Assembly: GCF_900111165.1 (NCBI RefSeq)
Contig: NZ_FOGH01000022.1
Location: 1 to 47,548, forward strand
Reading direction: 5' to 3'
Length of the DNA stretch: 47,548 nucleotides
Origin: Nitrosomonas sp. Nm51
GTDB lineage: Bacteria; Pseudomonadota; Gammaproteobacteria; Burkholderiales; Nitrosomonadaceae
Part shown: positions 1 through 8,947 of the stretch, in pieces
How positions within the stretch are numbered: position 1 is the first letter of the stretch
Layout: every line of letters starts with the position of its first letter
The notes under the pieces: model-generated
The model's input: only the letters and a program-made list of their open reading frames with translations
Databases searched by the model: none
What the model was told of the DNA's origin: nothing
Translations under genes and position numbers: made by a program

Positions 1-162
1 TTCCTCAATAGCCACCCAATTGTCCGCTCCACAAATAACTGAACAAAGAGTGATAAAAAATATATCCTGGAGCTGATGTTTCTTTTGCCTATCCACTCTT
101 GGGTCTTTTATACTTGAAAAATGATGAATGATTGAAGGCGTTGCCGTTGGTTTGTCTATCAT
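1..162 (-). CDS. ISAs1-family transposase, N-terminal 54 residues (runs off the left edge)
   Basis: The minus strand from the ATG at 162 is open to base 1 and encodes a leader, the motif KDPRVDRQKKH, and then a hydrophobic stretch with ITLCSVICGADNWVAIEE. The pattern 'DPR...R..H.L.DI..I.LCAVICGAD.W..IE' is the DDE_Tnp_1-associated N-terminal domain of ISAs1/H-repeat transposases, which catalyse cut-and-paste transposition. The catalytic DDE core lies outside the window, so whether the transposase is intact cannot be judged. Confidence 0.75.
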   Translation of the reverse strand, partial: MIDKPTATPSIIHHFSSIKDPRVDRQKKHQLQDIFFITLCSVICGADNWVAIEE

Positions 163-235
163 TTGAAATCAAAATGATAAACCTAATACCTCAACTAATT
201 TCTATTTTCAAGTATTTTTAAGCCCGATTGCCCTG
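1..235 (-). mobile_element. ISAs1-family insertion sequence, partial (one end)
   Basis: The window opens inside an insertion sequence. The transposase start lies at 162 on the minus strand, and about 70 bp of AT-rich leader follow out to a likely terminus near 235, where the minus strand begins CAGGGCAATCGGGCTTAAAA. The family comes from the transposase N-terminus. The exact terminus is inferred from the general CAGGG-type ends of such elements; the other end lies outside the window, so neither the inverted repeat nor the target duplication can be confirmed. Confidence 0.6.
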
Positions 236-276
236 ATTCGAACTGTTCATATGCTGGTGCATTCAGCAGGTTGGGG

Positions 277-282
277 TATAAT
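277..282 (+). promoter_or_regulatory. candidate -10 box for fmdB
   Basis: A perfect TATAAT lies about 40 bp upstream of the fmdB start. No good -35 hexamer is seen at 16-18 bp spacing. It lies just beyond the insertion sequence end, so the gene appears to have its own promoter. Confidence 0.4.
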
Positions 283-319
283 ACCTGGTTTATTTATTTT
301 TGAATTGTTGGGGGTTTTT

Positions 320-661
320 ATGCCAATTTATGAATATCTTTGCAATTCATGCGGCACCAAAAATGAGCATATGCAGAAAATGAGCGATACGCCGATCAGA
401 GTCTGTCCTGAATGCGGCAGTGAAAACTATGTGAAACAAATATCTGCCGCCGGGTTTCAGCTGAAAGGCAGCGGCTGGTACGTGACAGATTTTAAAAACA
501 AGCCTTCGCAATCGACAGCCAAAACGGAAAAAAGCGGTGTATCGTCCAAACAGACGGACAATCAAAAAGGTACGACGGAAAAAACATCTAAAACAGCGAC
601 TGCATCTGCACAAACCGCTGACAGCAAATCCAGTTCATCTACAACTGCAGCAACAGACTGA
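320..661 (+). CDS. FmdB-family zinc-ribbon protein
   Basis: The protein has 113 residues from ATG 320. An earlier in-frame ATG at 251 would add 23 residues that do not resemble the family; the family's usual start MPIYEY supports 320. The N-terminus carries two CxxC knuckles (Cys8/Cys11 and Cys29/Cys32), which form a small zinc ribbon typical of FmdB/CxxC_CXXC_SSSS putative regulators. Residues 60-113 are a low-complexity tail rich in Ser, Thr, Lys and Ala, probably disordered. The gene sits directly before aspS, a common betaproteobacterial neighbourhood. No biochemical function is established for the family. Confidence 0.85.
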   Translation: MPIYEYLCNSCGTKNEHMQKMSDTPIRVCPECGSENYVKQISAAGFQLKGSGWYVTDFKNKPSQSTAKTEKSGVSSKQTDNQKGTTEKTSKTATASAQTADSKSSSSTTAATD

Positions 662-745
662 TAATAAGCCGGTTATATTTTCCAACACGTAACACAATAG
701 AATAAAAATTTTTACTACGACACCAGCCTAAAAAGTCCTGAAACC

Positions 746-2527
746 ATGCGAACAAACTATTGCGGCGCCATCAACACTCATTATCTCGACGAAACCGTTA
801 CTTTGTATGGCTGGGTGCATAGACGGCGCGATCATGGCGGTGTAATTTTTATTGATTTGCGTGATCGCGAGGGTCTGGTGCAGGTAGTCTGCGACCCCGA
901 CACGATAGAGATATTTCAACTCGCGGAAAAAATACGTAACGAGTATGTGTTGATGGTCGTTGGCAAAGTCAGAAGACGACCTGAGGGCACCATCAATCCA
1001 ACACTGCACAGTGGCGAAATCGAAGTACTGGTGGTTAACATGGAAATATTGAATACGTCGTTGACGCCGCCATTTATGATGGACGATGAGCATATCAGCG
1101 AATTTGTCCGCCTGGAACATCGCTATCTTGATTTGCGCCGCTCAGTCATGCAATCCAATCTGCGCCTGCGCCACAAAGTCACCATGGCGGTACGCGTTTT
1201 TCTCGATCAACAGGGTTTTCTCGATATCGAAACACCCATTCTGACCAAATCAACACCCGAAGGTGCACGCGATTACCTTGTGCCATCACGCGTCAACGTC
1301 AGTCACTTTTTTGCATTACCGCAATCGCCCCAGTTGTTCAAACAGCTACTTATGGTGTCTGGATTTGACCGCTACTATCAAATCGCGCGCTGCTTTCGCG
1401 ACGAAGATTTGCGCGCGGACCGGCAACCGGAATTCACCCAGATCGATATAGAAACCTCGTTTCTTACCGCCGAAGAAATCATGACGCTGATGGAAGAAAT
1501 GATGCGGTATCTATTCAAAACAACCAGCGATATTGATTTACCTGATCCGTTTCCACGCCTGACCTATGCCGAAGCCATGCATAGATACGGCAGTGACAAA
1601 CCGGATCTGCGTATTTCACTGGAGTTGACGGAGTTGACAGATATTATGACGGATGTACCGTTCAAGGTATTCAAAGACGCAGTGGAAAAACCCGGTGGCC
1701 GTGTTGCCGCTTTACGGGTACCTAACGGCGGCCAGCTGACACGCAAGGATATCGACGACTACACGCAATTCATCAGTATATACGGCGCTAAAGGTTTAGC
1801 TTACATCAAGGTCAACAAGCGTGAAGACGGTCTTCAAGGTTTGCAATCGCCGATTTTAAAATTTTTGCCGGAAGACGTGGTTTATTCCATTCTTGAACGC
1901 ACTAAGGCCCAGAGCGGTGATTTGATTTTCTTTGGCGCGGATAAAACGCGTGTGGTCAACGAGTCACTCGGTGCGTTGCGGGTCAAAATCGGTCATCAGC
2001 ACGGTCATGCCGACTCGGACTGGCGGCCTGCCTGGATTGTCGATTTCCCGATGTTCGAGTGGGACGAAGAGGAAAGCCGCTGGCAAGCGTTGCACCATCC
2101 GTTTACCTCTCCCGCCGATAGTCATGAGGATTTGTTACTTGACCATCCCGGACAGGCGTTGTCAAAGGCCTACGATATGGTCTTAAATGGCTCGGAAATC
2201 GGCGGCGGTTCCGTTCGTATTCATCGCCAGGATGTGCAGACAAAAGTCTTTCAGGCGCTGAATATTTCGGAAGAAGAAGCCAACGAGAAATTTGGCTTTC
2301 TGTTAGAGGCGCTACAATATGGCGCGCCACCGCACGGCGGCATCGCATTCGGGCTGGACCGCATTGTCGCGCTGATGGCCGGTTCGGAATCAATTCGTGA
2401 TGTAATTGCATTCCCGAAAACACAACGCGCGCAGTGTCTGTTGACACATGCACCGGATACTGTTGATGAAAAACAACTGAGAGAATTAAACATTCGCCTG
2501 CGTAAGTCCGATCAGTCTAAAAACTGA
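746..2527 (+). CDS. aspS: aspartyl-tRNA synthetase
   Basis: Charges tRNA-Asp with aspartate in the cytoplasm. The 593 residues match the bacterial-type enzyme. The N-terminal OB-fold anticodon-binding domain contains [20 protein letters not shown] (about 22-41). The class II catalytic core follows: the YLDLRR segment, motif 2 in [20 protein letters not shown], an inserted GAD domain in the middle, and motif 3 in [15 protein letters not shown] near the C-terminus. In some bacteria AspRS also mischarges tRNA-Asn; that cannot be settled from the gene alone. nudB follows 32 bp downstream, probably in the same transcript. Confidence 0.98.
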   Translation: MRTNYCGAINTHYLDETVTLYGWVHRRRDHGGVIFIDLRDREGLVQVVCDPDTIEIFQLAEKIRNEYVLMVVGKVRRRPEGTINPTLHSGEIEVLVVNMEILNTSLTPPFMMDDEHISEFVRLEHRYLDLRRSVMQSNLRLRHKVTMAVRVFLDQQGFLDIETPILTKSTPEGARDYLVPSRVNVSHFFALPQSPQLFKQLLMVSGFDRYYQIARCFRDEDLRADRQPEFTQIDIETSFLTAEEIMTLMEEMMRYLFKTTSDIDLPDPFPRLTYAEAMHRYGSDKPDLRISLELTELTDIMTDVPFKVFKDAVEKPGGRVAALRVPNGGQLTRKDIDDYTQFISIYGAKGLAYIKVNKREDGLQGLQSPILKFLPEDVVYSILERTKAQSGDLIFFGADKTRVVNESLGALRVKIGHQHGHADSDWRPAWIVDFPMFEWDEEESRWQALHHPFTSPADSHEDLLLDHPGQALSKAYDMVLNGSEIGGGSVRIHRQDVQTKVFQALNISEEEANEKFGFLLEALQYGAPPHGGIAFGLDRIVALMAGSESIRDVIAFPKTQRAQCLLTHAPDTVDEKQLRELNIRLRKSDQSKN

Positions 2528-2559
2528 GCATCGATTTTATATATGTCACTGCTTATACC

Positions 2560-3027
2560 ATGTACAAGCTGCCTGTATCCGTTCTGGTTGTAATTCATAC
2601 GCTGGACTTGGATGTATTATTACTCGAACGTTCGGATCACCCGGGTTACTGGCAGTCCGTGACAGGCAGCCAGCATTGCGGCGAGACATTACGGCAAACC
2701 GCACTGCGCGAAATTCATGAAGAAACCGGGCTGAATCCTTGCGATTATATGTTATTAGACTGGGAAACCGAATACCGTTACGAAATATTTAAAGAATGGC
2801 GCTGGCGTTATGCGCCGGATATCACTCATAATACAGAACATGTATTCAGCCTTTGCCTGCCCGAAAAAGAAACTGTCGCCATTGCGCCCGAAGAGCATCT
2901 TGATTATCTTTGGCTACCCTGGCACAAGGCTGCAACCAGGGTGTTCTCATGGAGCAATGCAGAAATTATCCGGCGTCTCCCCCGGCATTTGGGTGCGATG
3001 AGTGATCTTTTACTGCTACCAACTTAA
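2560..3027 (+). CDS. nudB: dihydroneopterin triphosphate diphosphatase (Nudix)
   Basis: The protein has 155 residues. The Nudix box GX5EX7REUXEEXGU is complete: Gly36, Glu42, then REIHEETGL at 50-58. The family removes pyrophosphate from dihydroneopterin triphosphate in folate synthesis. Position immediately after aspS is the conserved place of nudB in proteobacteria and favours this assignment over a generic Nudix hydrolase. GTP cyclohydrolase FolE2, which makes the substrate, is encoded at 32528-33337. Confidence 0.88.
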   Translation: MYKLPVSVLVVIHTLDLDVLLLERSDHPGYWQSVTGSQHCGETLRQTALREIHEETGLNPCDYMLLDWETEYRYEIFKEWRWRYAPDITHNTEHVFSLCLPEKETVAIAPEEHLDYLWLPWHKAATRVFSWSNAEIIRRLPRHLGAMSDLLLLPT

Positions 3028-3059
3028 CGGACTGTCAAAGCACACAGCCCTTGACACTT

Positions 3060-3734
3060 CTACACAATACCCGACAAATCAATAAAACGGCTCAATGCCG
3101 GCAAATCAGGTTTGGAATCAAATGGTACCGTTCCTAATAACGGACGATCAATCCGGTGCTGCAAAGCTATGATATTTTCTTCGAGCGCCTGCATCTTCGG
3201 ATCAATACAATTTGCCACCCATCCGAGCAGCGGTAATCCGGCGTGCTGAACTGCATGCACAGTTAACAAAGCATGATTAATACATCCCAGCCGCATGCCT
3301 ACGACCAGTATTACTGGTAAACCCAGCGACTGCGCCATATCCGATGTATCCTGATACGTATTGATGGGTACGAGAAATCCGCCGGCACCCTCCACGACCA
3401 CATAATCCGCCGCCTTTTTAAGCGCATGAAACGCATTGAGAATAGCCGGCAAATCAATCTCGACACCTTGTTGCCGGGCTGCAATGTGCGGTGCAATTGC
3501 TTGATCCAGCGCATACGGGTTGATCAGTTCATGTGGGACTTGCACATTACCCGCTGTACGCAGCAATTCCACATCCGGCCACTTGCCGTTTTCCTTGCCG
3601 GCGGCAATAGGCTTCATACCGACAGTCTTGTTACCGAGTGCTGACAAGGCATGTAGCATCAGGCTGCTGACCAATGTTTTACCAATCCCCGTATCTGTAC
3701 CGGTTACAAAAAAACCCGCCGTCATTTTATCCAT
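3060..3734 (-). CDS. bioD: dethiobiotin synthetase
   Basis: ATP-dependent closure of the ureido ring, converting 7,8-diaminopelargonate and CO2 to dethiobiotin. The protein has 224 residues, typical of the family. The P-loop GTDTGIGKT lies at 12-20, and the substrate/ATP segment VVEGAGGFLVPI sits mid-protein. Last gene of the biotin operon; its start overlaps the end of bioC by 8 bp, so translational coupling is likely. It converges with nudB, with a small inverted repeat between them (3033-3056) that lacks a T-run. Confidence 0.97.
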   Translation of the reverse strand: MDKMTAGFFVTGTDTGIGKTLVSSLMLHALSALGNKTVGMKPIAAGKENGKWPDVELLRTAGNVQVPHELINPYALDQAIAPHIAARQQGVEIDLPAILNAFHALKKAADYVVVEGAGGFLVPINTYQDTSDMAQSLGLPVILVVGMRLGCINHALLTVHAVQHAGLPLLGWVANCIDPKMQALEENIIALQHRIDRPLLGTVPFDSKPDLPALSRFIDLSGIV

Positions 3735-4605
3735 TCGTCAAAATCTGTCTACGAGTTTCCGGCGTTAAGACAGTTTCCTTAGGCGGCAACTTCCAGGCGT
3801 GCCCGTAAATCACTTCATAAGTAGCGGGCAGCTTTCCTTGCTCGCGCCAAGCATCGTAGCCATCAATTATCTTTTGCCATTTTACTTTACCCATCAAGCC
3901 CTGGCGCCTCCCCTGCGTCACATTATGCGCGCCAATTGCTTTAAGATCGCGCATCACGCCGACAACATCTTCGTATGTCAGCGTGATATATTCCATATCC
4001 ATAACGGGCGTCGCAAATCGATTGCGCACCAACAGATCGCCGACATCATGCATATCAACAAATTGATTGACATGCACATAGTCATCCACTTGACCGAATA
4101 CCTGCCTGAGTTCCTGCAAAGTATCCGGCCCGAAGGTACTGAACATCAACAGACCATCCGGTTTTAGCACACGATTCATTTCGCGAAACGTCAGATTCAA
4201 GTCATTACACCACTGCAGTGCCAGATTCGACCAGACCATATCCACACTGTCTTCACAAAGTGGCAATCGCTCGATATCTGCACAGACATAGTGCGTTTGT
4301 CTGCGATTAAACGGCCAATATTGCCGCCAGCCTGCTTTAACAGGCCGGGCCAGTAATAACATCGCTTGCGCAATATCCATTGCAATCAAACGGCTGTTCA
4401 TATAACGTGCACCGAGTTTCCTGGCGCAGTAGCCAGTCCCGCAGCCCGCATCAAGAATTGTATCCGGCGCGTAGTTAATATAATCCAGACGCGCAAACAT
4501 CCGGTCCCCAACTTCACGCTGCAATACTGCGGCACGATCGTAACCTTGTGCCGCGCGCTCAAACGCATTACGCAACAAACGTTTATTCAATGTAAAATGA
4601 CTCAT
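3727..4605 (-). CDS. bioC: malonyl-ACP O-methyltransferase
   Basis: Methylates the free carboxyl of malonyl-ACP with S-adenosylmethionine, so that fatty acid synthesis can extend the disguised primer to pimeloyl-ACP methyl ester. The SAM-binding motif I is ILDAGCGTGYCARKL at about 50-64, followed by a class I methyltransferase fold with the post-II loop around LPLCEDSVDMVWSNLALQW. The start is placed at ATG 4605 (MSHFTLNK, 292 residues). A TTG 15 bp earlier (4620) is possible but has no better ribosome site. The 5' end overlaps bioH by 23 bp. Confidence 0.95.
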   Translation of the reverse strand: MSHFTLNKRLLRNAFERAAQGYDRAAVLQREVGDRMFARLDYINYAPDTILDAGCGTGYCARKLGARYMNSRLIAMDIAQAMLLLARPVKAGWRQYWPFNRRQTHYVCADIERLPLCEDSVDMVWSNLALQWCNDLNLTFREMNRVLKPDGLLMFSTFGPDTLQELRQVFGQVDDYVHVNQFVDMHDVGDLLVRNRFATPVMDMEYITLTYEDVVGVMRDLKAIGAHNVTQGRRQGLMGKVKWQKIIDGYDAWREQGKLPATYEVIYGHAWKLPPKETVLTPETRRQILTNG

Positions 4606-5359
4606 TAAAACTGGAAACAAATTTTTCAGGATCGTTCAGGAACGGCGCATGACCGCAACGTGGAAACATGGCCAGTCTCGAATGTTTCAACTGTTCATCC
4701 ATCCATTGCGCGGCGAATGGGTGTGTGATCATGTCGTTCTCACCATGCAACAGCAATACCGGCTGCTCGATTCGAGATAATTTTTCACGCATGTCATTAG
4801 TTTGTAAAATCAACAGCCCTTTTTGCAACGCGTTATGGTCGGGTTGGCTGCGCTCAAAAAAGTATTGACGCAATTGTGTCAGAGTACTGGACATCTCTTG
4901 ACCACCGTTAATTTGCAACGTCAAAAATCGGTTAATTGTAGTACGGTAATTTTGATGCAGATTTTCCATAAAAAATTGCAGAAACTTGCTATCCATTCCC
5001 CACGGCCAGTCGTGCCGTTTTACAAAACAGGGGGTGGTGGACACAAGTGCCAGACCTTTAATACGCACGGGATCACGTAGTGCTAGTTCCATCGCCACCT
5101 GCCCTCCAAGCGACCAACCACAGACGACACATGTAGCCGGTAGTCTTGCCTGGATGACTTTGACAACATGATCGAAATCACCCGGCTCGCAAGCAGAGCT
5201 AAATCCATGCCCCGGCAAATCAAGCATATGTAAGCGAAATTGCTGCGCCAACTGATCACGGATACCTTTCCAGATACCGCTATGCATTGCCCAGCCATGC
5301 AGCAATACCAGGTCAGTTCCGCTGCCCAGTGTTTCAATATGCATGGCGTCTTTTGACAT
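4583..5359 (-). CDS. bioH: pimeloyl-ACP methyl ester carboxylesterase
   Basis: Alpha/beta hydrolase that removes the methyl group from pimeloyl-ACP methyl ester, ending the BioC-BioH route to the pimelate moiety. The protein has 258 residues. The oxyanion-hole region is LLHGWAMHSG (19-28), the nucleophile elbow GWSLGG has Ser83, the acid is probably the Asp in LLHGENDMITH, and the base is His237 in RCGHAPF. Placement between bioF and bioC fixes the assignment against other hydrolases of this fold. Confidence 0.95.
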   Translation of the reverse strand: MSKDAMHIETLGSGTDLVLLHGWAMHSGIWKGIRDQLAQQFRLHMLDLPGHGFSSACEPGDFDHVVKVIQARLPATCVVCGWSLGGQVAMELALRDPVRIKGLALVSTTPCFVKRHDWPWGMDSKFLQFFMENLHQNYRTTINRFLTLQINGGQEMSSTLTQLRQYFFERSQPDHNALQKGLLILQTNDMREKLSRIEQPVLLLHGENDMITHPFAAQWMDEQLKHSRLAMFPRCGHAPFLNDPEKFVSSFNESFYIE

Positions 5360-5386
5360 AAGCGTTGAAATCGGCGTGACAATTAG

Positions 5387-6565
5387 TTATGCCAGACTTC
5401 GAAGCGTGTCCGCCAAACGTATAATATCCGCTTCTTGATGTAAAGCCGATAATGAAATGCGCAGTCTGGCTGTGTTTATCGGAACGGTCGGCGGTCGAAT
5501 GGCCGGAACCAGAATTTTTTGCGCTTTCAGCTCCTGGCCGATACGCAGCACTTCACGGGTACTACCGATAAATACGGGCTGAATCGGCGTATTTGATGGC
5601 AATAGCCGCCAGCTTGTCTTCCGCAGTTCATGTTTCAAGCGATTGACGAGACGGAACAAATGTTCGCGCCGCCAGTTCTCATGTTCAATCAATGTGAGAC
5701 TGTGCAGTAAAACATGCGACAGCAGAGGCGGCCCTGCAGTTGTATAGATATAGCTTTTAGCAGTTTGTATCAGGGTTTCTATGATTTCTGATGATGCGGC
5801 GACAAATGCGCCGGAAACGCCAGCGGCTTTTCCAAGTGTCGCCATGTAAACAATATGCGGGGAATGCAGAACATTGCAACCGTGTGTCGGCATGCTGTTT
5901 TCGGTAAATAATATACCGCGCCCTTCTTTACCAAGTACGCCAAAACCATGTGCGTCATCCAGCAGCAGCATTGCATTGTAGCGTTCACACAGCGCAGCCA
6001 AATTTGGGATTGGTGCGGCATCGCCATCCATACTGAACACTGCGTCTGTGATCACCAATTTGCGCCTGGCATTGGTTTTTTTCAGATGTTGTTCAAGCGC
6101 CGTCAAATCGAGATGAGGATAACGAATCAACCGCGCCCTGGACAGTATCGCCGCATCATTAAGCGACGCATGATTCAATTTATCTGCGAAAACCACATCA
6201 TGACGCCCGACAAGGGCTGTCACAACACCGATATTGGCCATATAACCGTTGGAAAACAATAATGTACGCGAAAAACCCGTAAACTGCGCCAGAGCCTTTT
6301 CCAGTTCATGGTGCGCGGCACTGTGCCCATAAAGCAAATGCGATGCTCCGGCACCCACTCCATAATGCCGCGCTCCCTGACAGGCTGATTGAACTAACAC
6401 CGGATGGTTGGACAATCCCAGATAGTCATTACTGCCAAAGGATAAATATTCGTTTCCGTCAATGTCAACATATCTGGACTGCGGGCTATCAAGTATTGAT
6501 CGATAACGCTTTAAACCCTGTTGCTCGCGAATCGATAATTGCTCAGCCAGATCATCGAAAAACAT
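5387..6565 (-). CDS. bioF: 8-amino-7-oxononanoate synthase
   Basis: PLP-dependent decarboxylative condensation of pimeloyl-ACP with L-alanine. The protein has 392 residues, the usual length. The substrate segment GSNDYLGL is at 44-51, the PLP-ring aspartate lies in LLDDAHGFGVLG (about 201-212), and the Schiff-base lysine is Lys246 in MATLGKAAGVSGAF. Second gene of the operon, 15 bp after bioB. Confidence 0.97.
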   Translation of the reverse strand: MFFDDLAEQLSIREQQGLKRYRSILDSPQSRYVDIDGNEYLSFGSNDYLGLSNHPVLVQSACQGARHYGVGAGASHLLYGHSAAHHELEKALAQFTGFSRTLLFSNGYMANIGVVTALVGRHDVVFADKLNHASLNDAAILSRARLIRYPHLDLTALEQHLKKTNARRKLVITDAVFSMDGDAAPIPNLAALCERYNAMLLLDDAHGFGVLGKEGRGILFTENSMPTHGCNVLHSPHIVYMATLGKAAGVSGAFVAASSEIIETLIQTAKSYIYTTAGPPLLSHVLLHSLTLIEHENWRREHLFRLVNRLKHELRKTSWRLLPSNTPIQPVFIGSTREVLRIGQELKAQKILVPAIRPPTVPINTARLRISLSALHQEADIIRLADTLRSLA

Positions 6566-6580
6566 GTATGATCTGAATAC

Positions 6581-7606
6581 TCATTCCGGGTCAAACGGTA
6601 ATGACTGCATCCCTAATTTATTGAGCAATGCCTGATCCTGTTGCACCTCGGGATTGCCGGTAGTCAGCAATTTATCGCCATAAAAAATAGAATTGGCTCC
6701 TGCCAGAAAACACAGTGCCTGCACTGCTTCTGACATTTCCCGCCTGCCAGCTGATAATCGGACCATTGTCTTCGGCATGGTAATACGTGCAGCAGCTATG
6801 GTTCTAACAAATTCCAGCGGATCCAGCTTGGCCGTGCCATATAAAGGCGTACCTTCAACTTGTACCAGATGATTAATTGGCACAGACTCAGGGTATGGAT
6901 TTAGATTGGCAAGTTGGGCGATCAAGCCGGCACGTGTCTCACGAGTCTCACCCATTCCTACAATACCGCCGCAGCAGACGTTAATACCTGCATCACGTAC
7001 TTCTTGCAGGGTATCCAAACGATCCTGGTATTCGCGCGTAGAGATAATAGTATCGTAGTAATCGGCAGATGTATCCAGATTATGATTGTAATAGTCCAGA
7101 CCAGCAGCACCCAATTGTCCGGCCTGTCCGGGCTTCAGCATACCCAATGTAGCGCATGTTTCCATCCCCAATGCTTTTACTGCGCTGATCATTTTCGTGA
7201 CAATTTCAATGTCACGCTGTTTGGGGCCCCTCCAGGCTGCGCCCATGCAAAAGCGTGTTGCACCCTGCTCCTTGGCCGCAACAGCAGCGGCCACGACACT
7301 GTCTACAGAAAGTATTGCCTGATTATCCACGCCGGTATGATAACGCGCCGCTTGCGGACAGTACCCGCAATCCTCGGGACATCCTCCCGTTTTGACAGAT
7401 ATCAGCGTCGATAGTTGAACGGCATTTGCATTATGATGCTGACGGTGCACTTGTTGGGCCTGAAAAATCAGATCGCCGAATGGCATATCAAGCAGCGCCT
7501 GTACTGCCCCAATATGCCATCTGTTTGATTTGCTGCGTTTCAATGCGTTACTTTCATCATTTTCGTGACCATCAGCCAATTCTGGTAGGATTGAATTACA
7601 TTGCAT
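6581..7606 (-). CDS. bioB: biotin synthase
   Basis: Radical SAM enzyme that inserts sulfur into dethiobiotin. The protein has 341 residues with the radical-SAM cluster motif [12 protein letters not shown] (Cys76, Cys80, Cys83). The auxiliary [2Fe-2S] cluster ligands are expected among the conserved Cys/Arg of [17 protein letters not shown] and [11 protein letters not shown]. The first 35 residues form an extension of low conservation; ATG 7606 is supported by an AAGGA ribosome site 8 bp upstream. First gene of the operon. The bioA aminotransferase needed between bioF and bioD is not in this window. Confidence 0.97.
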   Translation of the reverse strand: MQCNSILPELADGHENDESNALKRSKSNRWHIGAVQALLDMPFGDLIFQAQQVHRQHHNANAVQLSTLISVKTGGCPEDCGYCPQAARYHTGVDNQAILSVDSVVAAAVAAKEQGATRFCMGAAWRGPKQRDIEIVTKMISAVKALGMETCATLGMLKPGQAGQLGAAGLDYYNHNLDTSADYYDTIISTREYQDRLDTLQEVRDAGINVCCGGIVGMGETRETRAGLIAQLANLNPYPESVPINHLVQVEGTPLYGTAKLDPLEFVRTIAAARITMPKTMVRLSAGRREMSEAVQALCFLAGANSIFYGDKLLTTGNPEVQQDQALLNKLGMQSLPFDPE

Positions 7607-7622
7607 ACTTGCATCCTTGACT

Positions 7623-7650
7623 ATAATAGGATTGTTTTACCGTGTTTCAA
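7623..7650 (-). promoter_or_regulatory. sigma-70-type promoter of the biotin operon
   Basis: On the minus strand, TTGAAA (7645-7650) and TATTAT (7623-7628) are separated by 16 bp and lie about 20-45 bp upstream of bioB. A TATAAT on the plus strand (7653-7658) may belong to the divergent comF-like gene, so the two promoters would be nearly back to back. No clear BirA-type operator palindrome was seen here. Confidence 0.5.
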
Positions 7651-7727
7651 TTTATAATGACGAGGATGATTACGGATTCAGACACTATTGTCAATTTTAA
7701 GCAGCTGTTTTTTTCCAGAGTAACAAC

Positions 7728-8438
7728 GTGAAGCAGCTGATATATAAAAACTGTATTCTTTGCGATACATTATCCCGCAACGACTTTTGCGATGCATGCT
7801 TTAAAAGTCTTCCTCGGCTTCCCACTGATTATTGTATGATGTGCGCTAAAATCGTTACTATCAGCAGGGACGGCTGTTGCGGTGATTGTCTGACCGATCC
7901 GCCGGCATATTCTGCAACAATCGCTGCATTGACCTATACTTTTCCAATTGACATGCTGATTCATGCACTAAAATATCGCATGCAGCTCGCCATCGCACCT
8001 GTTCTGGCAAAATTGCTTTTAGAAAAAACTATGGCAAAAGAACTGACTGAGCGCCCGGATTTAATTATTCCCATGCCGCTACACCCAAAACGGCTACAAG
8101 AGAGAGGGTTCAATCAGGCATTAGAAATTGGCCGCTATGTGGCACAACAAATGCACATCGAATTGTCCCCAGATAGCTGCAAACGCATCAAAAATACGTC
8201 GCCGCAAACAGAGCTGCCGTGGAAAATGCGCAGAAATAATGTAAAAAATGTTTTCAGCTGCGATCCAAACCTGTCAGGAAAGCATTTAGCGGTCATTGAT
8301 GATGTCATGACAACTGGGGCAACATTGAACGAATTGGCACAACAACTACGTAAACAAGGTGCAAAGAAAGTTACGAACTGGGTTGTAGCCAGGGCACAAA
8401 AGGACCGGTTTTGGACACAACTCGATCAATATTTTTAG
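7728..8438 (+). CDS. ComF-family phosphoribosyltransferase-like protein
   Basis: The protein has 236 residues. The N-terminal part has paired cysteines (Cys9/Cys12, Cys21/Cys24, Cys36/Cys39 and further pairs near 50), typical of the double zinc ribbon of ComF. The C-terminal part has a type I phosphoribosyltransferase fold with the PRPP loop VIDDVMTTGATLNEL. Family members are linked to DNA uptake (ComF in Bacillus, GntX/ComF in proteobacteria), but the molecular role is unclear. It is divergent from bioB, a frequent arrangement in proteobacteria. Confidence 0.88.
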   Translation: MKQLIYKNCILCDTLSRNDFCDACFKSLPRLPTDYCMMCAKIVTISRDGCCGDCLTDPPAYSATIAALTYTFPIDMLIHALKYRMQLAIAPVLAKLLLEKTMAKELTERPDLIIPMPLHPKRLQERGFNQALEIGRYVAQQMHIELSPDSCKRIKNTSPQTELPWKMRRNNVKNVFSCDPNLSGKHLAVIDDVMTTGATLNELAQQLRKQGAKKVTNWVVARAQKDRFWTQLDQYF

Positions 8439-8477
8439 GGTCTCAGCAGTCTGCTTTGCGTTCGTTAGATGTAAAGC

Positions 8478-8942
8478 ATGTTTAACATTATTCTTTATCA
8501 ACCGGAAATCCCGCAAAATACAGGTAATATTATCCGTCTGTGTGCCAACACGGGAACACAGCTGCATTTAATTAAACCGCTTGGATTTGTATTACGCGAT
8601 AAACAACTGCTGCGCGCAGGCCTAGATTATCATGAGTTCGCCAGTATCAGGATTCATAACAACTGGATGGATTGCCTTGATCAGATTGACACCAATCGTC
8701 TTTATGCAATAACGACCAAAGGTAATATTCACTATGACACGGTCGGATTTTCCCGTGGTGATGCATTTTTGTTTGGTTCCGAAACGCAAGGATTACCCGG
8801 AAATATTATGAATAACATCTCAGATCAAATGCGTCTGCGTGTACCTATGGTAAACGGTAGCCGCAGTCTGAATTTATCGAATACTGTCGCCATCATCACG
8901 TATGAAGCATGGCGACAGTCTGGATTTCAATCTGGAATATAG
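8478..8942 (+). CDS. trmL: tRNA (cytidine/uridine-34-2'-O)-methyltransferase
   Basis: SPOUT-class RNA methyltransferase that methylates the 2'-OH of the wobble nucleotide in certain leucine tRNAs. The protein has 154 residues, the size of the minimal TrmL. The N-terminal MFNIILYQPEIPQNTGNIIR, the central LFGSETQGLP and the C-terminal RSLNLSNTVAIITYEAWRQ are the three family motifs forming the trefoil-knot SAM site. It lies 39 bp after the comF-like gene and ends 5 bp before the convergent pilQ end. Confidence 0.95.
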   Translation: MFNIILYQPEIPQNTGNIIRLCANTGTQLHLIKPLGFVLRDKQLLRAGLDYHEFASIRIHNNWMDCLDQIDTNRLYAITTKGNIHYDTVGFSRGDAFLFGSETQGLPGNIMNNISDQMRLRVPMVNGSRSLNLSNTVAIITYEAWRQSGFQSGI

Positions 8943-8947
8943 TTTTC

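Noticed and set aside
3033..3056. Inverted repeat TGTCAA/TTGACA between nudB and bioD as a terminator
   Set aside because: Short stem, AT-rich and no T-run.
6914..7414. 166-residue plus-strand frame inside bioB
   Set aside because: Antisense shadow of the radical SAM domain.
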